Source: Eucriotettix oculatus (Eukaryota > Arthropoda > Insecta > Orthoptera > Tetrigidae). From it: a stretch of DNA of 64,000 nt. Positions 52,936 through 63,375 of the stretch are shown piece after piece. The notes under the pieces are model-generated. The model searched no databases, was not told the DNA's origin, and saw nothing but the letters and a program-made list of their open reading frames with translations. The translations under genes were made by a program, and so were the position numbers. Location of the stretch: contig CM067378.1 in NCBI GenBank assembly GCA_034510155.1, positions 117,714,010 through 117,778,009 on the forward strand. The letters run 5' to 3'. Within the stretch, counting starts at the first letter, position 1. Every line of letters begins with the position of its first letter.

Positions 52936-54794
52936 TTTTTTTGTATCAAGTTTGTTAACCTGTTTACCAATAAACAGTCCTGAAATGGACTAAATATTTT
53001 CTGACTTATAGGCGGAGTCTTTTTAAGATAAAAGAAGCTCGCTGCGGTGACAAAAGCTGAAATATTTATCGACTGTTACGCTTTGCCTCGGAATTGAAAC
53101 CAGATGTGAACCAGTTTGGGAAACGATAAAGACGGTCAACGTTAGCGAATCCCGCCAAGGTTCATTAGTCTCTCTCTCTCTCTCCCTCTCTGCCTCTCTC
53201 TGAATCAGAGCGATCATGTGTCGAGTGGCTGAGCGTCGAAGGTTTCTTATCTCCTCGTCGGTTCGGCCGCGTGTCCGCTTCTCGTCTTTCCTCCAACGTA
53301 ACAGGTTATACAACCCGACCATTAAGTGACACCCTCAGGGCGTTACACTGACGTGGACTAAGGGAGGAGAGGGAAGAGAGGAGAGGACGAAGGGAAGGAT
53401 TCGGCGGTTGTTTCGCCTTACCACTCGCGTCCTTGTGCAGAAACGACGACGACGGTTCCTCAAGGACGTCCGAGCATTGTCCTCGGTGGATCACGACACT
53501 TGCCGTTTCCTCCCCAAAGTCTTGGAGGAAATCGGGCTACGAAACTTGATGGAACAGGACCAATAGAGAGTGTCCTTGGCGCAAAGGATCTGTGACATCA
53601 ACCAAGGAGACGAGAAGTAGCGCCAATGACCGATTTGGAACAGAAGCGACGAAGATTGATTGAGCTATCATTATCATTATTTATTTTATCTCATATATTA
53701 GACCACCTGGGTGCCAGGCGATGCCCGGGGCTACTCTACTAAATCTCTTTTTCATCAGCGACACATTTACCCTTTTCACGCCCGTGTTCCTACTTTATGA
53801 CGTCATAACCACCAGTCAGGGACAGTCAATTATATTTATAATAAGAAAAAGATACTTGAATCATCTTTTAATATGTGTAATTACATGCACGTGCGGACCT
53901 GGTCTTTTTACATAACGTGCCTCAATCAGCTACACTGACACTCAAAGAATTTTTTTTTTCATGTTCATCAACTTAAATGAAACGTTGGTTAAATTCAAGT
54001 AATTATCTCATTGCTTAGCAGTAATTTAATCACCTCACTTGACCAGTGACGTTTGTCTCTTCGTGTCCTGTTGCACGTTCTGTTTGTCTTTAAGGTACGA
54101 CTTCCTTCGGCCTGAAGGAAAGGGGAGGGGAGAAACCTTCTCTGAGGTGATCACACTACAATACCCGCCCAAATTTTCAAGGCAATTCGATTAATGGTGT
54201 AGGAACGCAAGAGGTACAAACATCAAGTCACAGAGAAGATGATTGACGTGGAACCTCTTTTTTTTTGGGGCGGCCTGAAATGTGGAAAGGAAAGAACTTG
54301 AATCTGAAAAAAAGATCGAGAGAAACCTTCTGTGGGGTGATCACCGCTAAACATCGGGCAATCGGATGAATGGTATAGAAAACTATAACGGTCAAAACAT
54401 TAAAAGTCGTAATGCAGTTGATTGGAACATCCTATATATATTTAGCCTGGAGCGCGTAGCACACATTGCAGTTCAAGGCATACTTCCTCTTTCCCTCTCT
54501 ACCTCCTTGGTCCACGGCCTAGGTAATTAAATTAAGACTCCTGCAAGCTGAGACGACCTCGAGCAGTCTAGATACCATGTTTTATAGATATTTTGATCTG
54601 TAAAAAAATTTATATTTGCTGCTGAAGACGTTCCAAAGAAAAGTACGACACGACACCCCAGATTTGTTTAAAGGTTCTAAATCATCATTAAAATATTTCT
54701 CATAAATTTTGCTGGTGTATTCATTTATCATGACAACGATTCAGAAAAATGAAATTTAATATATAATACCATCATCAAAAGCTACCTTATATGA
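52936..54794. other. No recognisable gene
   Basis: CT-rich run at 53170-53202, the GC-rich dispersed motif at 53708-53731, TGACGTCA at 53798-53805. Frames 53023-53494 are unrecognised. Confidence 0.45.
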
Positions 54795-55195
54795 CTTATG
54801 GGTTAAGCACATTCGGCATACGGTGAGAGTTGTTGTTCGGTGATCCCATTGGACCAGTCGGCCAACTGCCCCTCAATACTGATCGAGGCATAGAGGCGGG
54901 TTTGTTGCGTTGTTCCCACAACAATCCCGTCTCCCGTTATCAGAAGGGCGTAGGATTACTACCCAATAGATAGCCCGACCTTCCTGACGCAGGTTTTATA
55001 GGGTTTTGCCCTGCATCACATTTAGGTGAAACACCGGGTAGAATCCTTACGCTACAGCCCCGAGGCCCTAGTCAAACCTTGGCTACCTTGATCTACCTTC
55101 TACATCATCCCCCGCTTTTCACTTCCCTTCCTATGCTATTTGAGGGGAGTTTCCTGCTTATGGATCACCCTCGTGTAACCTGTTAACCGGCAAAA
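54795..55195 (+). mobile_element. 532 bp A-tailed element, diverged copy lacking the 5' end
   Basis: Colinear with 14335-14737: 'gaccagtcggccaactgccc', 'atcagaagggcgtag', 'gtgaaacaccgggtag', 'ctatgctatttgaggggag', 'ggatcaccctcgtgtaacct', 'gttaaccggcaaaaaaa'. More substitutions than the other long copies, hence older. Confidence 0.8.
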
Positions 55196-56299
55196 AAATC
55201 ATACATTGGCTTTAATCCAGATATTTGAGAGTCTATTTAGGCCAGATGACTCTGGTCAGTTACGGTATCTCCAGATCCACTTTTTTTTATTTATTTAGTG
55301 AAACCTTGGTGGGTTATTAGACGGAGGAATGTAACGAGGAACTGTTCAAGAACTGGTGAGTCACCCAAGCAGCAGCAGCAGGAGCAGGTGGAGGAGGAAA
55401 GTTGCGAGACGTTGACGCCAGCAGCAGCAGCAGCAGGATGACTTGAAGACTGGTGGTGCTCGTGACGTCAACCCGGTTCGTGGAAGTCGAGTGCACGGTA
55501 AACAAAGTCCACTCCGCAGCTTTACGATCACGCGCACTTCTGTGAACAATTCTTCAGAGAGACTTTTAACAGGCGTGGTTAACGCAGAAACACGGAGGCC
55601 CAAAGTCTCCTCTGCTTCCTCTTCACCTCTGGATCATTGTCCCTCTTCACGTGCTACCGACTGAGTGGTTCGGTCAGAATAAAGACACGGCGTCCAAACC
55701 GGAATGACACTACGAACTGACCAACTGATCCATTGACGATTGGTCTACAGCGGTGATCACCCTAGAAAAGCTTTCTGTCGATCACTCTAAGATCTTACTT
55801 TTCCCCCTTTTAGACCAAAAAAAAGTTTCTATAGAACTCGCAACAGGATAGGTGACGACGTCACGTGTCAAGCCTGTCAAGCGTGAAGACTAAATTGGTG
55901 TTAAGCGTGAAATAATTATTAGAGTTAACTAATATTTGATCCAAAATGGAGGAAGACGAAGTTTCTTGACACCCAACTAAACGAGCCTAATGCCAAATAT
56001 TAAACTACATATGGGTCAACACTTTGCACCGAATTATGAAGATATTTAATCAGGTTTATTGTCCAGTTATCAATGGAAACACTTCAAGTCAGGTTGGACA
56101 GACTGGAGCAAACAGAAATGGAAATAAATAAATACAGAGAAATTGAAAGTGATGAAAGTATCACGAGGGAACTGAAATATGCTTGTGGGAGAACCCAATA
56201 ACTTGATCAATATAAGTAAGTAGTTAAATGAATAAAGGGGATATAATTAATTATCTAATTCTATAAAAAATATTTAAAATGAACTTTTAAAATAGAAAA
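55196..56299. other. No recognisable gene
   Basis: CAGCAG runs at about 55370-55378 and 55421-55436 create the small frames 55317-55664 on both strands. TGACGTCA at 55463-55470. Confidence 0.45.
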
Positions 56300-57016
56300 G
56301 GTAAAAAAATGTACTTGATCAACACAAATTTTACATTAATGTTACAATGTTGCTATTTTAAATCTTTACAGCTGCAATTCTTTCTTAAATTAACACTAAA
56401 AACATATTTAAATAAAAAAATGATGCATATTAAATCCTTAAAATTACCATTTTTTCCAACTCTACACTCAGGGGCCTTCTCATGGAACGGAATATTTTAC
56501 ACAACATCTACTCGGACCTGACTGTTCAGAAAATCAGCAAATAGTCACAGGGGTAACTACCATGTCGGCTCAGTGAATATTCCAGCTCCTTCCTCCTTCC
56601 TCCTAATTGGGTCGTCCTCCTGGTTCAGGAAAAATTTTCTTTGTTATCCTCCTTCTCCGGAACTACCAAAATCTATCTTTCGATCTCTCTCGGACTCTGT
56701 CTTCGTCTCACCTCCCTCAGGAATCTCTCTCACCGAATCTGTTCTCCAAAAATATATGTTCGAATCTCTTAACTAAAAATCTCTCTGCACGCCTTTTAAA
56801 AATCTCCTCCTCACTAGTTTAGTTTAAATCACCAAAGTGGCAAGGGTGGATATCCACCAATGAATTTATGGTTACGCTTGGGATGCAGCCAACTCTCACC
56901 AAAATTGGGAAACACCCAAGACGTGACGTGAAATCCGAGTTTTATTGTCCCTTGACTCGTTTATTATGACTCCATACCGCCAAAAGTCCGAGAAGATGTG
57001 TTTGGCCGTTACAGTA
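56300..57016 (-). mobile_element. LTR-like dispersed repeat, copy 2
   Basis: Colinear with 36530-37246 over its whole length, including 'gcaaatagtcacaggggtaa', 'cctggttcaggaaaa', 'ggtggatatccaccaatgaa', 'ttgggaaacaccc' and the right end 'gtgtttggccgttaca'. On the minus strand it starts TGTAACGG with AATAAA nearby, as in copy 1. Plus-strand frames 56309-56822 are C/T-rich and not conserved in copy 1. Confidence 0.5.
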
Positions 57017-57545
57017 CCTGGGGAATGGTGGCAACGGGAAGGAACGATTTTGAGCAGACTTTGGTCAGACCTGGGTGATTGACCCCCCCAAAGAGTGTGT
57101 GAGGGACTGACTGTTTGGACGGTCCAGGAAGCCAGGCAGAGACGATTTTCTCATTGGAGGAGCCTGAGTCATGTGAGCAGAGATCCGTGAATTAACCGAG
57201 CGTGACGTGGACCGGTCTAAAGGTTAGCAGAGGCAGTGGTAATATCCTAGACCGTCCAGGAGCTGCTGATCCGCCAAGGCCACGACGCTGACGAATCACC
57301 ATTCAGCCAGGCAGTCAGGCAGCTGCTGCTGTCGATCGCTCGTCGTAGATCACCTCGTCGACACTGTCTCTATTAACGAGGTACACGTCCTCCATGACAG
57401 CCAACTCTGCTACCGTCGTCGTGTGATCTACACGACCACAGCAGCAGCAGCGCTTTCACGGCCTCTGCTGTGCGATCTAACCTTCATATTCACTACAACT
57501 ACTCGTGCCTAGACGACGGCTGATGTCGAGATCTAATTACCCCGG
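57017..57545. other. No recognisable gene
   Basis: CpG-rich in part with GCAGCAGCAG near 57440. No recognised frame. Confidence 0.45.
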
Positions 57546-57665
57546 GTCTAATTATCATTAGAGGGAAATGTGTGGGGATAGAACAGAAGAGGGTGGGTAA
57601 GAATGGAATACGCTAAGAAGAATAGGGAGGATGTAGGTTGTGTTGGTTATGAAGAAATGAAAAGA
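57546..57665 (+). mobile_element. RTE-type LINE, 3' fragment
   Basis: 'ttatcattagagggaaatgt', 'gaacagaagagggtgggtaa', 'gaatggaatacgctaagaag' and 'ggttatgaagaaatgaaaag' correspond to the C-terminal block (LEGK, RRVGKNGIR, EDVGCVGYEEMKR). The tail is missing. Confidence 0.75.
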
Positions 57666-58089
57666 ATACTATTATTATTTTTACTATCGTTTCCCAGTGG
57701 GAAGTTCGTGTGTGTGCGTGAGTCTGTAATCTGTGGGATTGACGTTCGTGGTCTGCTCTGGGGTCATGCTCAACCGCGATAAGAGAATTTTTTTTCTTCT
57801 CTCTCTCTCTCTCTCTCTCTCTCCCTCTTATCTAAACGGTGATAAACACAATCACAGCGCCTTGTGGGAACAAAAAAAAAGGAAAGTTGTTCTCAATCGC
57901 AAACATTATACAATTAATTTCCAAGAGCGTTATTCAATCAACTGCTGGTGGGATAACCTTCATTCAAGAGGCTGAGTATCCAAAACTTCATCCTACTAAT
58001 AGGATTACAATTAAGTCGCGAAATTCTTTAAAGGAGAAATTCCAATTTTAATTTTTATTAGTTCAGTTTTTTTAATTCGAAAGTATTGT
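57666..58089. other. No recognisable gene; CT microsatellite
   Basis: ATT run near 57669, CT run at 57798-57825. Frames 57733-58051 are unrecognised. Confidence 0.5.
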
Positions 58090-58304
58090 GGTGATTTGGT
58101 GATTCATGGCCCTTACATTCATCGGGTAAAGCAAAAATAATTTAGTTTTTGTTATTAGCGTACAACAGCAGGACGGAAAACGAGAATGGTTTGGTGGTGA
58201 GGCCGAGTAGGCGGGAAACGTCACCGTCTGCAACATTGTTGATTGCCTGGAGTGGATTGTAGATTCAACTGTTGGGTTCGGGGAACTCTCCTGAGAAGGT
58301 CGGG

Positions 58305-58340
<36 letters not shown>

Positions 58341-58910
58341 AGTGGCTGAGGAAACAATATGCAGAAAAGTTAATTTCGCCATTGTTCGAGAAAGAAGATT
58401 TTGTTTTGTAGTACGGAAAACAAAAAGAGGACATTTTGATAGAGATTTAAGCTGAAGAAGAAGAGGCGCTAGAGGATCTAGACTTGTTTCAGCAAAGGAA
58501 CATCCTGCACGGCAAACCAGGAACGACGACGTCACCACCAGGCCATTGTAACGCCATCTGGTAACAGGCATTTTAACCCGGTTTTCCACTTAAACCATTC
58601 TCGTCGTTGATTCGCGATTTTTAATACAATTATATCGTTGTTCGTCACCCGCGGCAGCCATTTAGAAGCTGCGTAGATTATTCTTTTTGCTTTACCGACC
58701 GACTGAGCCAATTTGATTAAATTTTACTCGTAAATTTATATTTTCACTAAAATTTAATTTGAGTTACATTTCTTCTGGAAATTTTGATAACGTAATATTA
58801 TAATTAAATGGAATACTCAAATTAAATACATTTTTTATTATTATTATTTAACAATTTGATTGTACAAAAATATTTTTGTTGGTGTAAGCAAACGAACACC
58901 ACGGTATGTA
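58090..58910 (+). repeat. Dispersed repeat, about 800 bp (copy 2)
   Basis: Second copy of 29310-30060 with an inserted GA microsatellite at 58308-58339. The longest minus-strand frame (58221-58589) crosses that microsatellite and is not conserved in copy 1, so it is not coding. Confidence 0.85.
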
Positions 58911-59859
58911 CAAGTTATGTGTTAGTAAAACTTAGGATGACGCACGGCAAAGGAAAGGTTGGTTGGGAAACACTGTTCTAATTAATAATAAGGATAATTA
59001 AGACCATTAAAAGATGGTGGAAAGGTTGGGAAACACTGCTCTAATTAATAATAAGGCTAAATACGACCATTAACAGATTGTGGTTTTCATTTAATCGTCG
59101 TATTAGTCCCTGTCATTCTTATAGACGATAAAATGGATGGAGAAAACTCGCACCTACTACGACGAGGACAACTCAGGCGTAATCACGATGATTAACCCCC
59201 CTATTTCCGTTCGTCTCTGTAACGTCCGTCCGCATTTATTTAATTAATGCAGTCAGCAGCAAAAACAACACAATCAATCTGATTGAGTGGGCGTGATTGA
59301 AATGGACTCTCTCATCGGTGTCTCTGGTGAATATCCCACACTCACCCCCAGGAAGATTTGGAGGCGTCAGCTAATCAGCGTGATTAGCGTTTTGCAAGTG
59401 CACACACACACACACACTGGTATCCCCTTGAGGGGTGGTTGTGGTGGGGGTGGAGGAGCCTCCACACCCCCGCACAGGCCACGCTGCTGTTAAAGTAATT
59501 AAGACTCGGCCCCCGGGGTTGAGCAACGTCCAACAAGTTCCTCCGTGGCTTCGAAGCCTGTCACGATGGCGGCGTTAGCAGGTCTTTTTTACGAGAAAAT
59601 GGTCCAACTGCCCCTCCTTTTTTTGTTGTTATTATACTGACCCCCGTGATGTACTTAACCTAATGAGGATCCACTCCTGATGGCAGTGAGAGAGATCAAG
59701 AGGGTCATTCCAGCTTCCTAAATGATTGGAGGATGAGGTCGCAACTGCAGCGATGCAGCGGCAAAATATTATTATTGCGGCACTCGCCATCAAATCAACC
59801 GTTCTGGAGCAATTGGGGGCTGAATATATCAATTATCACTCTTACATTCTCTGCATATA
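58911..59859. other. No recognisable gene
   Basis: A short direct duplication at about 58955-59055 ('aaggttgg.tgggaaacactg', 'ctaattaataataaggnta'). CA run at 59402-59418. Confidence 0.5.
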
Positions 59860-59902
59860 ACAATAAAAATTTGACAGAATTACAGAATTTGGCGCCCGAA
59901 AC
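59860..59902 (+). promoter_or_regulatory. Putative LTR end and tRNA-Lys-type primer-binding site
   Basis: 'gacagaattaca' followed by 'gaat' and TGGCGCCCGAAAC (59890-59902). TGGCGCCCGAA is the start of the complement to the 3' end of a tRNA-Lys, the primer of many LTR retroelements. The preceding TTACA would be a CA-ending LTR terminus. A very similar arrangement ('tctattaca', 'aaat', TGGCGCC) occurs at 60452-60469. No gag or pol follows. Confidence 0.35.
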
Positions 59903-59944
59903 TTTGGGTCAAATTTAGAGACTTTGCGACTGACAGACAACCAA

Positions 59945-60375
59945 GAACAGAGAACGTAGATTTTTTTTCCAGACGAAGATTCCTGGATGAAGAGTTTTTC
60001 GGGATTCCAGTCTGGTGATGTCGTTTGTAATCCACGACGTTTCTATGATTGCTGACACAGCCATCATCTTCACGCGAAGTGCTTTCGAATCAAAAAAAAA
60101 ATTGGTGGGTTTAAATAGTTCCCGATCGAATTATCCTGTCCAATCAGAGGACGTACCAGACAAGGGAAACACCTGATTGGACCACACAGAAAGCCCGGGA
60201 CTATTTTAAACCACCAATTTTTTATTCGAAAGCACTTCACCTGAAGATGATGGCGGTTTCAGCCATATAGAAACGTCGTGGATTACAAATGACATCAGCC
60301 GACTGGAATCCCGAAAACTATTCATCCAACCAAGAACAGATTATATAAAAAAAATTTTCTTCTACGTTCCTCCAA
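59945..60375. repeat. Foldback element with two head-to-head hammerhead-like motifs
   Basis: The arms, about 59984-60125 and 60195-60330, are near-perfect reverse complements (for example 'gtaatccacgacgtttctat' against 'atagaaacgtcgtggattac', and 'gaagtgctttcgaat' against 'attcgaaagcactt'). A 10 bp perfect inner inverted repeat, gtccaatcag / ctgattggac, lies in the loop. Each arm contains a motif: minus 60036-60072 (UGAAGA...GAAACGTC, C3 lost) and plus 60241-60277 (CTGAAGA, ATGGC/GCCAT stem II, GAAACGTC). In the plus copy CAC before and GTG after the core can pair as stem I. Confidence 0.8.
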
Positions 60376-60439
60376 ACGCTCCAGGTATCCTACATTTTTG
60401 GCACGAAAGGAAATAACTTTAGATAAATGCATTTGAGGA

Positions 60440-60475
60440 TAAAAATTGTCTATTACAAAATTTGGCGCCTTCAAA
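60440..60475 (+). promoter_or_regulatory. Weak primer-binding-site-like sequence
   Basis: 'ctattacaaaatttggcgcc' at about 60450-60469 copies the context of 59875-59896, but after TGGCGCC the match to tRNA-Lys stops. Probably a decayed relative of the site at 59890. Confidence 0.25.
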
Positions 60476-61025
60476 AAAAGGGGTCAGTTAAGATGTTGCG
60501 AGTGGCAAACGTTATGAGGGTTGGAAGATGCTGCGAGGAAGCGCAGAGAATGGAGGATTTTGTTAAATAATTCAATATTTAAAGGGATTTTATCGATCCT
60601 CAATTACAATTTGTTTGGTTTTCCAGTTCATCCCGTCCTCGCTTTTGATCCTCCCCCGTGTATCATTTTTTAAAAACAGAATACAGACCCTCGTCTTGTC
60701 TCCTCCCGTTCGCCAAGTGTTCCGCCACCTCCCGAGTTTTTCCGATATCTTGATTCGGAATTGCGATGGTCTGGACTTATTAGAGAAGCAATTTGTCTGC
60801 ACAGAAGTCGCCACCCGGCTGTAATGATGAGGTAGCAGCCCTCCTAATTGCCAGTCTGCGCTGATAATGACGATGTACCTTGGAGCCAGCCGGTTAGACG
60901 ACCTTGCGAGCGAATCTCGGAACGTGGTCAGTGTCAGTGCGGATGGAAGCCGATCTAAAATTCTGTTCAAGGACTCGAGCGCCGGGGGGTTCATCACAGC
61001 GTGTTGATCGCAATTTTTGGCTGAT
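60476..61025. other. No recognisable gene
   Basis: A 135-codon minus-strand frame (60590-60997) overlaps a 69-codon plus-strand frame. Neither is recognised. If the site at 61032 is a true primer-binding site, part of this stretch would be an LTR. Confidence 0.35.
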
Positions 61026-61048
61026 TATAAATGGCGCCCAACGTGGGG
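61020..61048 (+). promoter_or_regulatory. tRNA-Lys primer-binding site of an LTR retrotransposon
   Basis: TGGCGCCCAACGTGGGG at 61032-61048 is, as I recall the tRNA-Lys(CTT) sequence, an exact 17-base complement of its 3' end including the CCA added after transcription. Because CCA is not encoded in eukaryotic tRNA genes, this is better explained as a primer-binding site than as a tRNA gene fragment. The left side ('gattataaa') would be the end of a 5' LTR. What follows is a tandem repeat, not gag, so only the site survives. Confidence 0.55.
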
Positions 61049-61059
61049 GGAGGGCTAAA

Positions 61060-61620
61060 TATTTTTAAATATCAATAATTAGCCTTTACGTCTTCTGTCT
61101 GGATTTTCACCAACTGTTAGCCTCTTATGGAACATTCCGGCTTTGATAATGTTTCAAAAACCTCCTTCCGGCACCCTCAAGAATTAACCTTTACGTCTTC
61201 TGTCTGGATTTTCACCAACTGTTAGCCTCTTCTCTCTCTCTTATGGAACATTCCGGCTTCGATAATGTTTCAAAAACCTCCTTTCAGCACCCTCAATAAT
61301 TAGCCTTACGTCTTCTGTCTGGATTTTCACCAACTGTTAGCCTCTTATGGAACATTCCGGCTTCGATGATGTTTCAAAAACCTCCTTCCAGCACCCTCAA
61401 TAATTAGCCTTTACGTCTTCTGTCTGGATTTTCACCAACTGTTAGCCTCTTCTGTCCCTCTTATGGAACATTCCGGCTTCGATGATGTTTCAAAAACCTC
61501 CTTCCAGCACCCTCAATAATTAGCCTTTACGTCTTCTGTCTGGATTTTCACCAACTGTTAGCCTCTTCTGTCCCTCTTACGGAACATTCCGGCTTCGATA
61601 ACGTTTCAAAATCTCCACGC
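61060..61620 (+). repeat. Tandem repeat, alternating 105 and 116 bp units, five copies
   Basis: 'tacgtcttctgtctggattt' starts at 61087, 61192, 61307, 61412 and 61528 (spacing 105, 115, 105, 116). The longer units carry an extra 'tctctctctc' or 'tctgtccctc' between 'gttagcctct' and 'tatggaacattccggcttc'. The alternation suggests expansion of a two-unit block of about 220 bp. Confidence 0.9.
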
Positions 61621-61990
61621 TGCAAGTGTTTCTTAACTAATTTAGCGCTTTCTTCGGCGAGAAATCACGGAAAACCCCTTTTTTGAGGAAGTCGAACGCA
61701 ATGCAATACAGATCTGAAGCCGTTAGAAAGTGCGTAATGTTTAATTCACTGCTGTTAATGTAGAATAATAATTTAAGAAGCGAAAGTCGACTGCGAAATC
61801 CTCTCTTTTGCATCAATTTGTAGCAATCTGTGTTTCAAGTAGTTGCCGGTTCGGTTCGTTTCGATACCTCGGGAGAGAAAATTTCTCCCTTCGGTTCCTG
61901 TTTGGGAGCAACGTCGCTCAACAGCGCCAGGAACATTACCTTCTTAGGAGGGACAGAAAGGGTTATCTAGCGACACCCGGGGCTACGGAT
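61621..61990. other. No recognisable gene
   Basis: Unique-looking. The 61-codon frame at 61808-61993 is unrecognised. Confidence 0.5.
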
Positions 61991-61991
61991 T

Positions 61992-62700
61992 AAGGATCCT
62001 TTTTAGCTAAAAGGCTACTAGACGGTGATCCAATAAATGGCTACCCACTTTTATCACCATAGGGAGGGAATTTGAAAGGAGGAGGGGAAATGAAGGTACC
62101 GAAGTGTTAACTAGCGCCACCAGGTTGTAGTTTAAGGATCCCTTTTTTGGTTGACAGCCTCCGCAAAGGTGATCCAACTATTGAAAGGTGGAGGGGGAAA
62201 GGAAGGCAACCAAGGGTTGACAAGGGCCACCACGCTATAGATTAAGGATCCTTTTTAGCTAAAAGTCTACAAGACTGTGATCAAATAAATGTCTACCCAC
62301 TTTTCTTACCATAGGGAGGAAATTTCAAAAGAGGAGGGGGGAGGGGGGAAAGGAAGGTACCCTATGGCTAACTAGCACCACCGGATTGCACTTTAAGGAT
62401 CCCTTTTCTGGTTGAAAGGCCCCATGACGGTGATCCAATAAACGGCTACCCATTTTTATTACCATAGGGAGGGAATTCGAAAGGAGGAAGGGAAAGAAGG
62501 CAGCCAAAGGTTGTTCCAGCTCCACAGACTATAGAGATTAAGGATCCATTTTTTGGTTGACAGGCTACAAAACAGTTATCCAATAATTTTCTGCCCGCTT
62601 TTACTACCATGAGGAGGGAATTTGAAAGGAGGAGGGGAAAGGAAGGAAGGCAGGTAAGAGTTAACCAGGACCCACGTCCTTTAGCCTAAGGATCTTAACC
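61992..62700 (-). mobile_element. Tandem array of the 3' end of the 532 bp element, five units
   Basis: 'aaggatcc' marks unit edges at 61992, 62134, 62244, 62395, 62540 and (aaggatct) 62688. Each unit reads, as in the minus-strand copy at 20372-20560, 'ggttgacaggctac', 'ggtgatcca', 'agggagggaatttgaaagg', 'aaggaaggcagccaagggtt' and 'agggccaccacgctata'. Only the last roughly 145 bp of the element are present, without the A tail. Divergence between units is high, so the array is old. Confidence 0.75.
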
Positions 62701-63002
62701 TCGCGGTAATCCCCTGAAAGACATGCTGCGAAACCCCCCTAGAAAACCTGTATCAGGTAGCTTCGGAATTCCGAAATGACGAAAGAGGAATATTTTTGAC
62801 GTCTGTCGCTTCTCATAATAGACAACAATTTTGAATAATTTTATCAAATCTATCATTACAATTTTTTATAATTATAAAAAAATTACTCATCGTAATCGCT
62901 TGATTTATTAAAGAACGAAGGGATTTCTCCCTCCCCTCCGGTGTATTTGTTGAAGAACGTGTTCTAGGGTTTTCCACCCTGGGCAAACAGCGACCGTAGC
63001 GC
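62701..63002. other. No recognisable gene
   Basis: At about 62722-62765, 'aacccccctagaaaacctgt' and 'atcaggtagcttcgg' resemble the middle of the 532 bp element in minus orientation, so the array may be anchored on a longer copy. Confidence 0.4.
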
Positions 63003-63030
63003 GACGTTTCGACACAGCCGTCATCTTCAG
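63003..63030 (-). ncRNA. Hammerhead-like motif, short stem II
   Basis: Minus strand: CTGAAGA, extra T, GAC/GTC stem II around GGCTGT, GAAACGTC. It belongs to the same subtype as the two motifs at 60.0-60.3 kb. No complementary flanks were found for stem I. Confidence 0.45.
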
Positions 63031-63054
63031 CTTTATTTTTTTGGCGGGTGGGGG

Positions 63055-63205
63055 AGGGGAGGGGGGTTAACAGGTTACATGAGGGTGATCCTGAAACAGG
63101 CAACTCCCCTTTAATAGCATAGGAAGGGAATTGAAAAGGGGGGGATGCGGAAGGTAGAGCAAGGAAGCCTGGCAAGGGTTAACTAGGGCCCCCGGGCTAT
63201 GGTTT
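63055..63205 (-). mobile_element. 532 bp A-tailed element, 3' unit
   Basis: 'ggttaacaggttacatgagg' to 'gggcccccgggctatggttt', near-identical to 20378-20522. A single 3' unit without the 5' part; young by similarity. Confidence 0.85.
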
Positions 63206-63284
63206 TAATCTTCTTCTGACAGAAAGAAAGGCTTGTCAATGTGTTATAAGCGATTCCTCACTGTGGCTACGATTGACTCCCACA

Positions 63285-63375
63285 GCCCTCCATGGCTCCA
63301 TGAGGGGTGATCCAGGACCTAACCTAACCTCTTTAATAGCATAGGAAGGGAAGTGAAAGGGGGCAGAATTCAAGC
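63285..63375 (-). mobile_element. 532 bp A-tailed element, short diverged scrap
   Basis: 'catgaggggtgatcc' and 'ctctttaatagcataggaag' with 'ggaagtgaaaggggg' match the 3' unit, interrupted by 'aggacctaacctaacc'. Confidence 0.55.

Noticed and set aside
58221..58589. 122-codon minus-strand frame in the 800 bp dispersed repeat
   Set aside because: It runs through a GA microsatellite (LSLSLSLS), and the frame is not conserved in the other copy at 29310-30060.
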